A stretch of DNA of 30,164 nt from Cellulomonas_A sp047229345 (GTDB taxonomy: Bacteria; Actinomycetota; Actinomycetes; Actinomycetales; Cellulomonadaceae). The DNA lies in the NCBI RefSeq assembly GCF_047229345.1, contig NZ_JBFTER010000054.1, positions 1 to 30,164 on the forward strand, written 5' to 3'. Below, piece after piece: positions 15,601 through 21,273 of this stretch; within the stretch, counting starts at the first letter, position 1, and the number at the start of each line of letters is the position of its first letter. The position numbers and the translations under genes are program-made. The notes beneath the pieces were generated by a model. It did not search any database, was not told where the DNA came from, and worked only from the letters and a program-made list of their open reading frames with translations.

Positions 15601-15746
15601 AGCCGTACGGGCGCGAGCTCGCGGCGTTCCCGCTCGCGAGCGTGCGCAGCGACAAGTACTGGCCGCCGGTGCGCCGCATCGACGGCGCGCACGGTGACCG
15701 CAACCTCGTCTGCACGTGCCCGCCGATCGAGGCGTACACCTCGTGA
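12654..15746 (+). CDS. gcvP: Glycine dehydrogenase (decarboxylating), P-protein
   Basis: This 1030-residue PLP enzyme decarboxylates glycine and passes the aminomethyl group to lipoyl-GcvH. It is the single-chain form with N- and C-terminal halves joined. N-terminal hallmarks are DRHVGPR, the MIGLGYSDT segment and NFQTVIGDLTGLP; C-terminal ones are PLGSCTMKLNA, SQGEFAGLLAIREYH and SAHGTNAASA. The PLP lysine is K739 in HLNLHKTFCIPHGGGGPG. It is about 70 residues longer than usual. A Gly/Ala/Ser/Pro-rich insertion of some 50 residues (bases about 14954-15113) sits after AHLVPFLPG, and a smaller acidic linker lies near 14040-14110. GTG 12654 is chosen for its GGAGG six bases upstream; ATG 12591 is in frame but overlaps the riboswitch tail. 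The operon order is P-T-H. Confidence 0.95.
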   Translation: MTDLDQTAVTHLSADELSHRTDAARDFTDRHVGPRTSQLATMLTQLGYDSLDDLVDAAVPASIRTDRPLDLPAARSEAEVLAALRAIAAKNTVMTQMIGLGYSDTITPPVIRRNVLESPAWYTAYTPYQPEISQGRLEALLNFQTVIGDLTGLPTSNASLLDEATAVAEAVALMRRSVKGRPEGVVVLDAECLPQTVAVTRGRAEAIGLPVVVADLSEGLPDVGPGGLVGVVVQAPGVSGVVRDLRPLVEAAHAAGGLVTVAADLLALTILTPPGELGADIAVGSAQRFGVPLFYGGPHAAFMAVRSGLERMIPGRLVGVSIDADGAPAYRLALQTREQHIRREKATSNICTAQALLAITASMYAVYHGPDGLRAIAERVHARAVALADGLRAHGVAVAHEAFFDTVRAVVPGRARAVVAAAAERGINLWAPDEDHVQAACDETTTPDHVRAVLAAVAEALGASADSEQRPDEDAAGPATSTDVPLASGDLPAWALRTSGYLTHPVFHVNRSETAMMRYLRRLSDKDLALDRTMIPLGSCTMKLNATVEMEAMTWPEFASIHPYAPREQAAGYTELIESLSTWLAEITGYAAVSVQPNAGSQGEFAGLLAIREYHAAHRSEGDAVRDICLIPASAHGTNAASAALAGMRVVVVATAEDGSVELDDLRAKLAQHGPQVAAIMITYPSTHGVYEEDVRTVCDLVHEAGGQVYIDGANLNALVGLARPGEFGGDVSHLNLHKTFCIPHGGGGPGVGPIGVGAHLVPFLPGDPGAGHGSDARPGGAADGSGVTDGSEAPSSGTAPASTAALASAGLPGPGAAAPVSAAPFGSAGILSISWAYVALMGGEGLRRATETAVLSANYLASRLAPHFPVLYTGPNGLVAHECILDLRAITKDTGVTAEDVAKRLMDYGFHAPTLSFPVAGTLMVEPTESEDLAELDRFVDAMVSIRGEIDAVGAGRWPLAESPLRNAPHTAASVTADAWDKPYGRELAAFPLASVRSDKYWPPVRRIDGAHGDRNLVCTCPPIEAYTS

Positions 15747-15798
15747 CCGTCGTCGCCCGCCCGCCCCGCACCACCCTCGACCCGATCGGAGCCCGCCC

Positions 15799-16938
15799 GT
15801 GAGCGACGTCCTCTCCCCGCTGCACGACGAGCACGTCGCCCTCGGCGCCGCGCTGACCTCGTTCGCGGGGTGGCAGATGCCGCTGCGGTACACGAGCGAC
15901 ATCGCCGAGCACCAGGCGGTCCGCACCGCCGCGGGGCTGTTCGACCTCTCGCACATGGGTGAGCTCGAGATCTCCGGCACGGGGGCCGCCGCGGCGCTCG
16001 ACCACGCGCTCGTCGGGGACCTCACGGCGCTCGCGCTGGGCCGGGCCCGCTACACGATGATCGTCCGCGAGGACGGCGGGGTGCTCGACGACCTCGTCGT
16101 CTACCGGCTCGCCCAGGACCGGTTCCTCGTCGTCGCGAACGCCTCGAACGTCGCGGTGGTGCGCGACGCGCTGACCGAGCGCCTCGCCGGGTTCGACGCG
16201 ACGCTGCACGACGCCTCGCTGACCACCGCGCTGATCGCCGTCCAGGGCCCGCGCGCGGAGGAGATCGTCACGTCCGCGGCGGACCCCGTCGACGTCGACC
16301 CCATCCGGGAGCTCAAGTACTACGCGGCGGTCAACGCGACCGTCTCCGGGATCCCTGCGCTCGTCGCCCGCACCGGGTACACGGGCGAGGACGGCTTCGA
16401 GCTGTTCGTCCCGGCCGAGGCCGCGGCCGCGCTGTGGCGCGACCTGCTCGCCGCGGGGGAGCCCCTCGGGCTCGTGCCCGCGGGCCTGTCCGCGCGCGAC
16501 AGCCTGCGCCTCGAGGCGGGGATGCCGCTCTACGGCAACGAGCTCGACACGACCACGACGCCGTACGAGGCGGGCCTCGGGCGCGTGGTGAAGCTCGACA
16601 AGACGGGGCCCGACGGCGAGCCGCTGCCGTTCGTCGGCCGCGCGGTCCTCGCGTCGCGCAAGGGCGCCCAGCCGGCCCGCGTGCTCGTCGGGCTGCGTGG
16701 GCTCGGGAAGCGGGCGGCGCGGCACGGGTACGACGTCGTGATGAGCACCGCGCCGGACGCCCCGGTGATCGGCCACGTGACGTCGGGGGCCCCGTCGCCG
16801 ACGCTCGGCCACCCGATCGCGCTCGCGTACGTGACGCCCGAGATGTGCGGCGAGGGCCGCGAGCTCGCCGTCGACGTGCGTGGACGCCGCGAGCCGGTGG
16901 TCGTCGTGCCGGTTCCCTTCTACCGTCGTCCTCGCTGA
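15799..16938 (+). CDS. gcvT: Aminomethyltransferase, T-protein of glycine cleavage
   Basis: This 379-residue enzyme takes the aminomethyl group from lipoyl-GcvH and, with tetrahydrofolate, releases ammonia and makes 5,10-methylene-THF. Recognised pieces are SPLHDEHVALGA, FAGWQMPLRY, LFDLSHMGELEISG, the GGVLDDLVVYRL segment with the catalytic-type aspartate, ARTGYTGEDGFELF, and the folate-side RLEAGMPLYGNELD. The C-terminal barrel ends in VVVPVPFYRRPR. GTG 15799 is the only reasonable start, with GGAG 8 bases before it. It follows gcvP by 52 bases, so it shares the riboswitch-controlled transcript. It feeds methylene-THF to the folate pool used by the MetF encoded later in the window. Confidence 0.95.
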   Translation: MSDVLSPLHDEHVALGAALTSFAGWQMPLRYTSDIAEHQAVRTAAGLFDLSHMGELEISGTGAAAALDHALVGDLTALALGRARYTMIVREDGGVLDDLVVYRLAQDRFLVVANASNVAVVRDALTERLAGFDATLHDASLTTALIAVQGPRAEEIVTSAADPVDVDPIRELKYYAAVNATVSGIPALVARTGYTGEDGFELFVPAEAAAALWRDLLAAGEPLGLVPAGLSARDSLRLEAGMPLYGNELDTTTTPYEAGLGRVVKLDKTGPDGEPLPFVGRAVLASRKGAQPARVLVGLRGLGKRAARHGYDVVMSTAPDAPVIGHVTSGAPSPTLGHPIALAYVTPEMCGEGRELAVDVRGRREPVVVVPVPFYRRPR

Positions 16939-17101
16939 CCGGACGCGCGCACGGCCGCACGCCCGCCCGGCTCCACCGGGCGCCGACGACCGGGCGCGAC
17001 CTGCCGGGGCCCGACCCGCTCGACCCCGGCCGCTCGACCCGCTCGACCCGACCGACCCACGACGACCCCGCCCCGGCGGCCCGACCCGACAGGACACCTC
17101 C

Positions 17102-17485
17102 ATGAGCGCCTTCCCCGAGCACCTGCAGTACACGGTCGAGCACGAGTGGGTCGACACCCGCGCCGGCGCCGGTGCGCCCGCGACGGTCGGCATCACCTCG
17201 ACCGCCGCCGACGCGCTCGGTGACATCGTCTACGTCGAGCTCCCGGCGGTCGGCGAGGCGATCACCGCGGGCGCCGTGATCGGGGAGATCGAGTCGACGA
17301 AGTCGGTCTCCGAGCTGTTCTCGCCGGTCTCCGGCACGGTCGTCGAGGTCAACGAGGCGGTCGTGGAGACCCCCGAGCTCGTCAACTCGGACCCGTTCGG
17401 CGCCGGGTGGCTGCTCAAGGTCGAGGTCACCGAGACCGGGCCCGTGCTCACCGCCGAGGAGTACGCGGCGCAGGTCGCGGGCTGA
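17102..17485 (+). CDS. gcvH: Glycine cleavage system H protein (lipoyl carrier)
   Basis: This 127-residue carrier protein shuttles the aminomethyl and dihydrolipoyl groups between P-, T- and L-proteins. The lipoylated lysine is K67 in GEIESTKSVSELFSPVSG. Other hallmarks are YTVEHEWV, VGITSTAADALGDIVYVELP and NSDPFGAGWLLKV. The length is typical. ATG 17102 has an AGGA site 9 bases upstream. The 163 bases between gcvT and this gene hold repeated GCTCGACCC-like stretches (about 17018-17050) but no promoter I can support. No gene for the L-protein, or for lipoate attachment, is in the window. Confidence 0.95.
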   Translation: MSAFPEHLQYTVEHEWVDTRAGAGAPATVGITSTAADALGDIVYVELPAVGEAITAGAVIGEIESTKSVSELFSPVSGTVVEVNEAVVETPELVNSDPFGAGWLLKVEVTETGPVLTAEEYAAQVAG

Positions 17486-17811
17486 CCCGCGAGGGCGCGC
17501 GCCTGCGTCGGTGTCCGGGCTCGCTCGCGCCGCCCGACGCCGGAGTCCGCCGGCGCGCTGCCCCGAAGGGCGGTGATCGTCCGCGACGGCTGGTCCGAAC
17601 GGGTGAATCGGGACCTGCCGTCATCGTCCGTGTATCTCCGTGACCTGCACGTTCACCTTCGAGTGTCGCCCCGCGCACGACCCGCGGCGACGCCGGGGGT
17701 GATCCGTGGGTGATTTTGGCGTCATATCGGCCGCACCTGCCGATCTCATCCGGTAACAGCCGCACGACACGGCGCCGGGCCACCGGACGCCGTCCGGACC
17801 CGGAGGACACC
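17486..17811 (+). other. Intergenic region with AT-rich patch before the LuxR-type gene
   Basis: These 326 bases contain no gene. CGCCGG-N6-CCGGCG (17538-17555) is a short hairpin that could help end the gcv transcript, though it has no T tract. Further on, GGGTGAT occurs twice (near 17697 and 17711) within an unusually AT-rich patch that includes GATTTTGGCGTCATAT (17713-17728). This is the likely control region of the downstream regulator, but no clean -35/-10 pair can be assigned. Confidence 0.4.
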
Positions 17812-18048
17812 ATGAGCATCCTTGAGGCAGACCGCACCGTCACGACGCCCCTCGCGGAGCCGCTGACCCGACGCGAACGCGTCGTCCTGTCCGAGCTCGC
17901 CGAGGACGTCACGCTCGAGGAGATCGCGACGCGCCTGTTCGTCACGCGCAACACCGTCAAGTCCCAGGTGCGCAGCGTCTACCGCAAGATCGGCGTCTCC
18001 ACGCGCGCCGAGGCCGTCGCCTGGGCCGTCGCCGCCGGCCTGCGCTGA
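17812..18048 (+). CDS. Stand-alone LuxR-type (GerE) HTH protein
   Basis: This 78-residue protein is almost nothing but a LuxR/GerE helix-turn-helix: LTRRERVVLSELAEDVTLEEIATRLFVTRNTVKSQVRSVYRKIGVSTRAEAVAWAVAAG from about residue 18 to 77 (given here in separate motifs: LTRRERVVLSEL, LEEIATRLFVTRNTVKSQV, YRKIGVSTRAEAV). It lacks the receiver, PAS or autoinducer domain that usually accompanies this fold, so it may act as a small DNA-binding protein or work with a partner. ATG 17812 has a strong CGGAGGA seven bases upstream, which rules out the 34-residue upstream extension. It is transcribed alone, followed by nearly 500 bases without a gene. Confidence 0.85.
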   Translation: MSILEADRTVTTPLAEPLTRRERVVLSELAEDVTLEEIATRLFVTRNTVKSQVRSVYRKIGVSTRAEAVAWAVAAGLR

Positions 18049-18540
18049 CCCGGCACCGATCCAGCCGCACCACCCCGCCGGTCCCACGACCCGGCAGCAC
18101 CACGCACCTCACGCACGCCGCACCCGCTCCACCGCACGCACCGGTCGTACCCCCGGTGCGCCGGCACGGACGCGAGCCGACGCCGACGTCGGCGGCTCCA
18201 GCCGCACCACCGCGACCGCGCGGACATCACGCCGCGCGACCCGCCCAGAACGTCTCGACCGCGTGGACCTCGTGCCGCGCGACCTGGCCCCACCGTCTCG
18301 ACCGTCTCGACCGCGTGAGGCGGCACCGCTCGGCGCGCGCGCCCGAGCTCGTCGCATGGCGTCGCCGAGCCGCTGACTCGCCCGAGCCCGTCGCGCACCT
18401 CGGCCCCTCGCGCGCCCGTCACGCGCCTCGGCCCCCCACGCGCCGGAGCCGTCACGCGGCTCGGCCCCTCGCGCGCCCGAGCCCGTCACGCGCCCGAGCC
18501 CGTCACGCGCCCGACATGCATCACTGGCAGGATCGCCCGC
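18049..18540. other. Gene-free region, 492 bases
   Basis: I find no convincing gene on either strand. The first part has repeated GTCTCGACCG near 18293-18316, and the second part holds the degenerate 17-base array listed separately. Minus-strand reading frames cross the whole region but follow the repeats and show no domain. CAGGAT ends seven bases before ATG 18541 and may be the -10 of the Nudix gene. Confidence 0.5.
18418..18509 (+). repeat. Degenerate repeat with 17-base period
   Basis: GTCACGCG occurs at 18418, 18451, 18485 and 18502, spaced 33, 34 and 17 bases, close to multiples of 17. The last two units (18476-18492 and 18493-18509, CCCGAGCCCGTCACGCG) are identical. The array ends 31 bases before the Nudix gene. 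Confidence 0.6.
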
Positions 18541-18963
18541 ATGACGCGTCCTGTGCTCGTGGTCGCCGCGGCGATCGTCGACGACCTCGACTCCCCCCGG
18601 GAGCTGCTCGCCGCCCGCCGGTCCGCGCCCGCGAGCCTCGCCGGTCGCTGGGAGTTCCCCGGCGGCAAGGTCGACCCGGGGGAGAGCCCCGAGGAGGCCC
18701 TGCACCGTGAGCTGCGCGAGGAGCTGGGCGTCCGCGTCGGCCTGGGGCACGAGCTCGTCGGACCGGACGGCGGCGCGTGGCGCCTCACCGACACCTACGT
18801 CATGCGGCTGTGGATGGCCGAGGTGGTCGACGGGATCCCCGAGCCCCTCGTCGAGCACGACGCACTGCAGTGGCTCCCCCTCGGGCAGTGGACGACGGTC
18901 CCGTGGCTCGACGGCGACGTCCGGATCGTCGAGGCGCTCGCCGCCCAGTACGTGACGGACTGA
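18541..18963 (+). CDS. MutT-like Nudix hydrolase
   Basis: This 140-residue (deoxy)nucleoside triphosphate pyrophosphohydrolase removes pyrophosphate from a nucleotide substrate and probably cleans oxidised or non-canonical dNTPs from the pool. The Nudix box is complete: G42-x5-E48-x7-R56-E57-L58-x-E60-E61-x-G63-V64, within the segment GGKVDPGESPEEALHRELRE. The preceding GRWEFPGGK and the ending with HDALQWLPLGQW are typical of MutT and its close relatives (8-oxo-dGTP or 5-methyl-dCTP hydrolases), which cannot be told apart here. There is little Shine-Dalgarno sequence near ATG 18541, apart from a distant CAGGAT that could instead be a -10 box. It converges on the GAF-EAL gene. Confidence 0.88.
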   Translation: MTRPVLVVAAAIVDDLDSPRELLAARRSAPASLAGRWEFPGGKVDPGESPEEALHRELREELGVRVGLGHELVGPDGGAWRLTDTYVMRLWMAEVVDGIPEPLVEHDALQWLPLGQWTTVPWLDGDVRIVEALAAQYVTD

Positions 18964-18983
18964 CCGGCCGGCGCCGGACGCGG

Positions 18984-19015
18984 GCCGCGGCGGCGAACCT
19001 CCAGCGCGCCGCGGC
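18984..19015. terminator. Candidate hairpin terminator between convergent genes
   Basis: GCCGCGGCG (18984-18992) and CGCCGCGGC (19007-19015) form a perfect nine-base stem with a 14-base loop. It sits between the convergent Nudix and GAF-EAL genes. There is no T tract, as is common in high-GC actinobacteria. In sequence this rich in GC, chance stems are frequent. Confidence 0.35.
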
Positions 19016-19065
19016 GGTCCCGGCGGCACCGCTCGGCCGCCCGCGCGCGGCCCCGGCGGAACGCC

Positions 19066-20355
19066 TCAGCCGCCGCCGGACGCCACCGCCGTCGCGCGGT
19101 GCGGCAGGCCGGCCCACCGCGGCTCGCGGCACGGCTTCTCGAGGTAGAACCCCTGCCCGAGGCCGACCCCCAGGTCCAGCAGCGAGACGAGCTCGTCCTC
19201 GGTCTCGACCCCCTCCGCGACCACGAGCGCGCCGGCGACGGCGCAGAACCGGGCGAGCGCCCCGACGAGGGCCTGCCGGACGGGGTCGCTGTCGACGCCG
19301 CGCACGAGCTGCATGTCGACCTTGACGAGGTCGGGCCGGAGGCGGAGCACGTGCGTGAGGCTCGCGTACCCGGCGCCCGTGTCGTCGACGGCGAGGCGCA
19401 GCCCGGCGGCACGGTGCGGCGCGAGGGCCCGCTCGAGCGCGTCGTAGTCCGCGACCGGGGCGTACTCGGTGAGCTCGAGCACGACGCGCGACACGTCGAC
19501 GTCGTCGAGGAGCTCGTCGAGCGCGCCGACGACGAGGTCGGGGGAGAGGTTCACGGCGATCGCGCAGCCCGGCGGGACCGCCCCGGGCGTGCGCAGCGCG
19601 TCGAGCGCGCACCGGGCGGACGCGACCTCGAGCTCGCGGCCCAGCCCGACGCTGTGCGCCGCGGCGAACCAGCCGGCCGGCGCGCGGTCGGACGCCTCGA
19701 AGCGGGTGAGCGCCTCCGCGGCGACGGCCACGCCCGTGGTCAGCTCCACGATGGGCTGGTAGACGGCGTGCCGGCCGAGCCCCGAGCAGAGGGCCGTGAC
19801 GTGCGTGTGCAGCGCGGCCCGCTCGCGGCGTGCCGCGCCCTCGCCGAGCGCGCGGTGGTGCAGGTCGTCGACGACCTGGGCGACGAGGCGTGCGGTGGTG
19901 AGCGCGTGCTCGTCGAGCTGCGGGGCGACGCCGCTGCTGATCAGGCACAGCATGCCGTTGGGGGTCCCGTCGGGTGCGTGCAGCGGGACGCCGAGGTAGG
20001 AGCCGATGTGCAGCGCCAGGGTCACGTCGAGCCAGGTGGCCGCCGGCACGTCGCGGGCGTTCGGGATGAGCGCGGGCATCGTCCCGTTGAGCACGCGCGA
20101 GCAGTACGCGTCGTTGAGCGAGGTACGGGTCCCGACGGCGGGGCCCTGGTGCCCGGGCTCGACGTCGACGATGCGGAACACCTGCTCGGTCCCGACGAAC
20201 TCGCTCGTCCAGCCGACCTCCATGTGCACGTGCTGGCGCAGCAGGTGGACCAGGCGGGCGCAGGCGTCCTCGAGGTGCGCGTCGTCCTGGTGCGCGCGGG
20301 CGATGGCGTCGATCTCGACGGCGAGGTCGTCGCCGCCCGTGCCGGTCACGTCCAT
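19066..20355 (-). CDS. GAF-EAL protein, probable c-di-GMP phosphodiesterase
   Basis: This is a 429-residue cytoplasmic protein. Residues about 15-165 form a GAF-like sensor (HVHMEVGWTSEFVG, then YCSRVLNGTMPALIPNARD, then SYLGVPLHAPDG and GMLCLIS). Residues about 185-415 are an EAL domain. Catalytic positions are present: E214 of EALTRFE, N269, E294, D324-D325, K345, E381 and Q401 (GQGFYLEKP). Together they predict hydrolysis of cyclic di-GMP to pGpG. The usual DDFG loop reads DDTGAG, a Phe-to-Thr change. There is no GGDEF domain. ATG 20355 has GGGAGG five bases upstream; a long extension open further upstream would cross the heat-shock gene's control region and is rejected. The ligand of the sensor is unknown. 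Confidence 0.88.
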   Translation of the reverse strand: MDVTGTGGDDLAVEIDAIARAHQDDAHLEDACARLVHLLRQHVHMEVGWTSEFVGTEQVFRIVDVEPGHQGPAVGTRTSLNDAYCSRVLNGTMPALIPNARDVPAATWLDVTLALHIGSYLGVPLHAPDGTPNGMLCLISSGVAPQLDEHALTTARLVAQVVDDLHHRALGEGAARRERAALHTHVTALCSGLGRHAVYQPIVELTTGVAVAAEALTRFEASDRAPAGWFAAAHSVGLGRELEVASARCALDALRTPGAVPPGCAIAVNLSPDLVVGALDELLDDVDVSRVVLELTEYAPVADYDALERALAPHRAAGLRLAVDDTGAGYASLTHVLRLRPDLVKVDMQLVRGVDSDPVRQALVGALARFCAVAGALVVAEGVETEDELVSLLDLGVGLGQGFYLEKPCREPRWAGLPHRATAVASGGG

Positions 20356-20404
20356 CCCGACCTCCCGCTCCGGTGGCGGTCCCCCCGGCCGCCTCCTGCG
20401 AACG

Positions 20405-20410
20405 AGGCTA
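20405..20410 (-). promoter_or_regulatory. Candidate -10 box (TAGCCT) of the GAF-EAL gene
   Basis: On the minus strand TAGCCT matches TANNNT and lies about 50 bases before ATG 20355. No convincing -35 accompanies it. The remainder of the divergent gap, 20411-20529, shows nothing else I recognise. Confidence 0.35.
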
Positions 20411-20529
20411 GCCCCGTGCGGGCGAGCAGGCCGGACGACGGCGTGCAGCGACCTCTCGCACCGCGAAGGACGACGGCGGAGACCGGGCGTCGGCGTCCTG
20501 CGTCCAGCGGATCGGAGGCTGCGCAGGGG

Positions 20530-20556
20530 TTGGCACTCGCAGGGGGAGAGTGCTAA
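20530..20556 (+). promoter_or_regulatory. CIRCE element (HrcA operator) of the Hsp20 gene
   Basis: TTGGCACTC-N9-GAGTGCTAA matches the CIRCE consensus TTAGCACTC-N9-GAGTGCTAA with one change, at position 3 of the left arm. CIRCE is bound by the repressor HrcA, which releases on heat shock or protein misfolding. The left arm also reads TTGGCA, a fair -35 hexamer, so operator and promoter probably overlap. It lies 96 bases before the Hsp20 start and about 175 bases before the divergent GAF-EAL start. Confidence 0.92.
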
Positions 20557-20638
20557 AAAAGAGACGTAGCCAGTCCCCGCCGGACGGTTCCGGAGGGGGC
20601 CCGTACCGAGGCGTCGGACGGTCCGGTGCCTCGCCGCG

Positions 20639-20644
20639 AGGAGG
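20639..20644 (+). promoter_or_regulatory. Ribosome binding site that decides the Hsp20 start
   Basis: AGGAGG ends 2 bases before ATG 20647, too close, but 8 bases before GTG 20653, which is ideal. This favours GTG 20653 as the start. Confidence 0.65.
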
Positions 20645-20652
20645 TGATGGTC

Positions 20653-21108
20653 GTGGCTACGCGATTCGACCCGTTCCAGGAGATGGACCGGCTCGTCGGT
20701 CAGGTGTTCGGCTCCGCACGCGCCGCAGCGTCCATGCCGCTCGACCTGTTCCGGTCGGGGGACCACTACGTGCTCCACGCCGACCTCCCGGGTGCCGACC
20801 CGGGCACCATCGACGTGAACGTCGAGGACCAGACGCTGACGATCCGCGCGCAGCGCACCCACCAGGGTGCCGAGGGCGTGCAGTGGCTCGTGCAGGAGCG
20901 TCCGTCCGGCACGTACGTGCGCCAGCTGACCGTGGGTCGCGGCCTCGCGCTGGACAAGATCGAGGCCACGTACGCCGACGGCGTGCTGTCCCTGACGATC
21001 CCCGTCGCCGAGGAGGCGAAGCCGCGCCGCATCGAGGTGCAGCACGCCGCGTCCCAGGCGGCTGCGATCACGCAGTCCGGCGAGCCCGCCGGGTCCACGA
21101 CGAGCTGA
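20653..21108 (+). CDS. Hsp20/alpha-crystallin family small heat-shock protein
   Basis: This 151-residue ATP-independent chaperone holds unfolding proteins in a refoldable state. The N-terminus (MATRFDPFQEMDRLVGQVFG) is of the common actinobacterial type. The alpha-crystallin domain spans about residues 27-130: MPLDLFRSGDHYVLHADLPG, then IDVNVEDQTLTIRAQR, then the signature ATYADGVLSLTIPV. The C-terminal tail carries RRIEVQ, where Ile-x-Val is the usual oligomer contact. The start GTG 20653 is set by the AGGAGG site; ATG 20647 would add two residues. The CIRCE operator upstream puts it under HrcA control, a regulator better known for groESL. A strong hairpin follows at 21163. Confidence 0.92.
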   Translation: MATRFDPFQEMDRLVGQVFGSARAAASMPLDLFRSGDHYVLHADLPGADPGTIDVNVEDQTLTIRAQRTHQGAEGVQWLVQERPSGTYVRQLTVGRGLALDKIEATYADGVLSLTIPVAEEAKPRRIEVQHAASQAAAITQSGEPAGSTTS

Positions 21109-21162
21109 CCGCCACGGCAGCGGCCCGCGGAGGTCCGCGGAGGTCCGCGCGCGATGGTGACC

Positions 21163-21193
21163 GGGGGCCGGGACGGGATGCGTCCGGGCCCCC
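21163..21193 (+). terminator. Hairpin terminator after the Hsp20 gene
   Basis: A 13-base stem with a single mismatch (GGGGGCCGGGACG against CGTCCGGGCCCCC) encloses a five-base loop. It lies 55 bases after the Hsp20 stop and before the promoter of the next gene. CGGAGGTCCG is directly repeated just before it (from 21127). There is no T tract. Confidence 0.55.
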
Positions 21194-21260
21194 CGCGACC
21201 GACGAGGGCCGCCCAGGTGAACGGTGCGGGAAACGGCGTCCGTGACCGCGGTCATAGCCC

Positions 21261-21266
21261 TACGCT
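21261..21266 (+). promoter_or_regulatory. Candidate -10 box (TACGCT), leaderless secreted-protein gene
   Basis: TACGCT matches TANNNT, and seven bases separate it from ATG 21274, so transcription would begin at or next to the start codon. No Shine-Dalgarno sequence is present, in agreement. Confidence 0.5.
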
Positions 21267-21273
21267 CTGCGTC

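Noticed and set aside
12564..16025. A 1153-codon open frame on the minus strand opposite gcvP and gcvT
   Set aside because: It is the antisense shadow of gcvP/gcvT. Its composition is Arg/Ala/Val/Asp-rich without domains, while the plus strand encodes clear enzymes.
17486..17811. A minus-strand gene opposite the LuxR-type gene
   Set aside because: Open frames there start and end without ribosome sites, and their products are Arg/Ser-rich with no conserved motif.
20405..20652. A long N-terminal extension of the GAF-EAL gene up to 21255
   Set aside because: It would cross the CIRCE element and the Hsp20 gene antisense. ATG 20355 has a good ribosome site and the extension has no domain.
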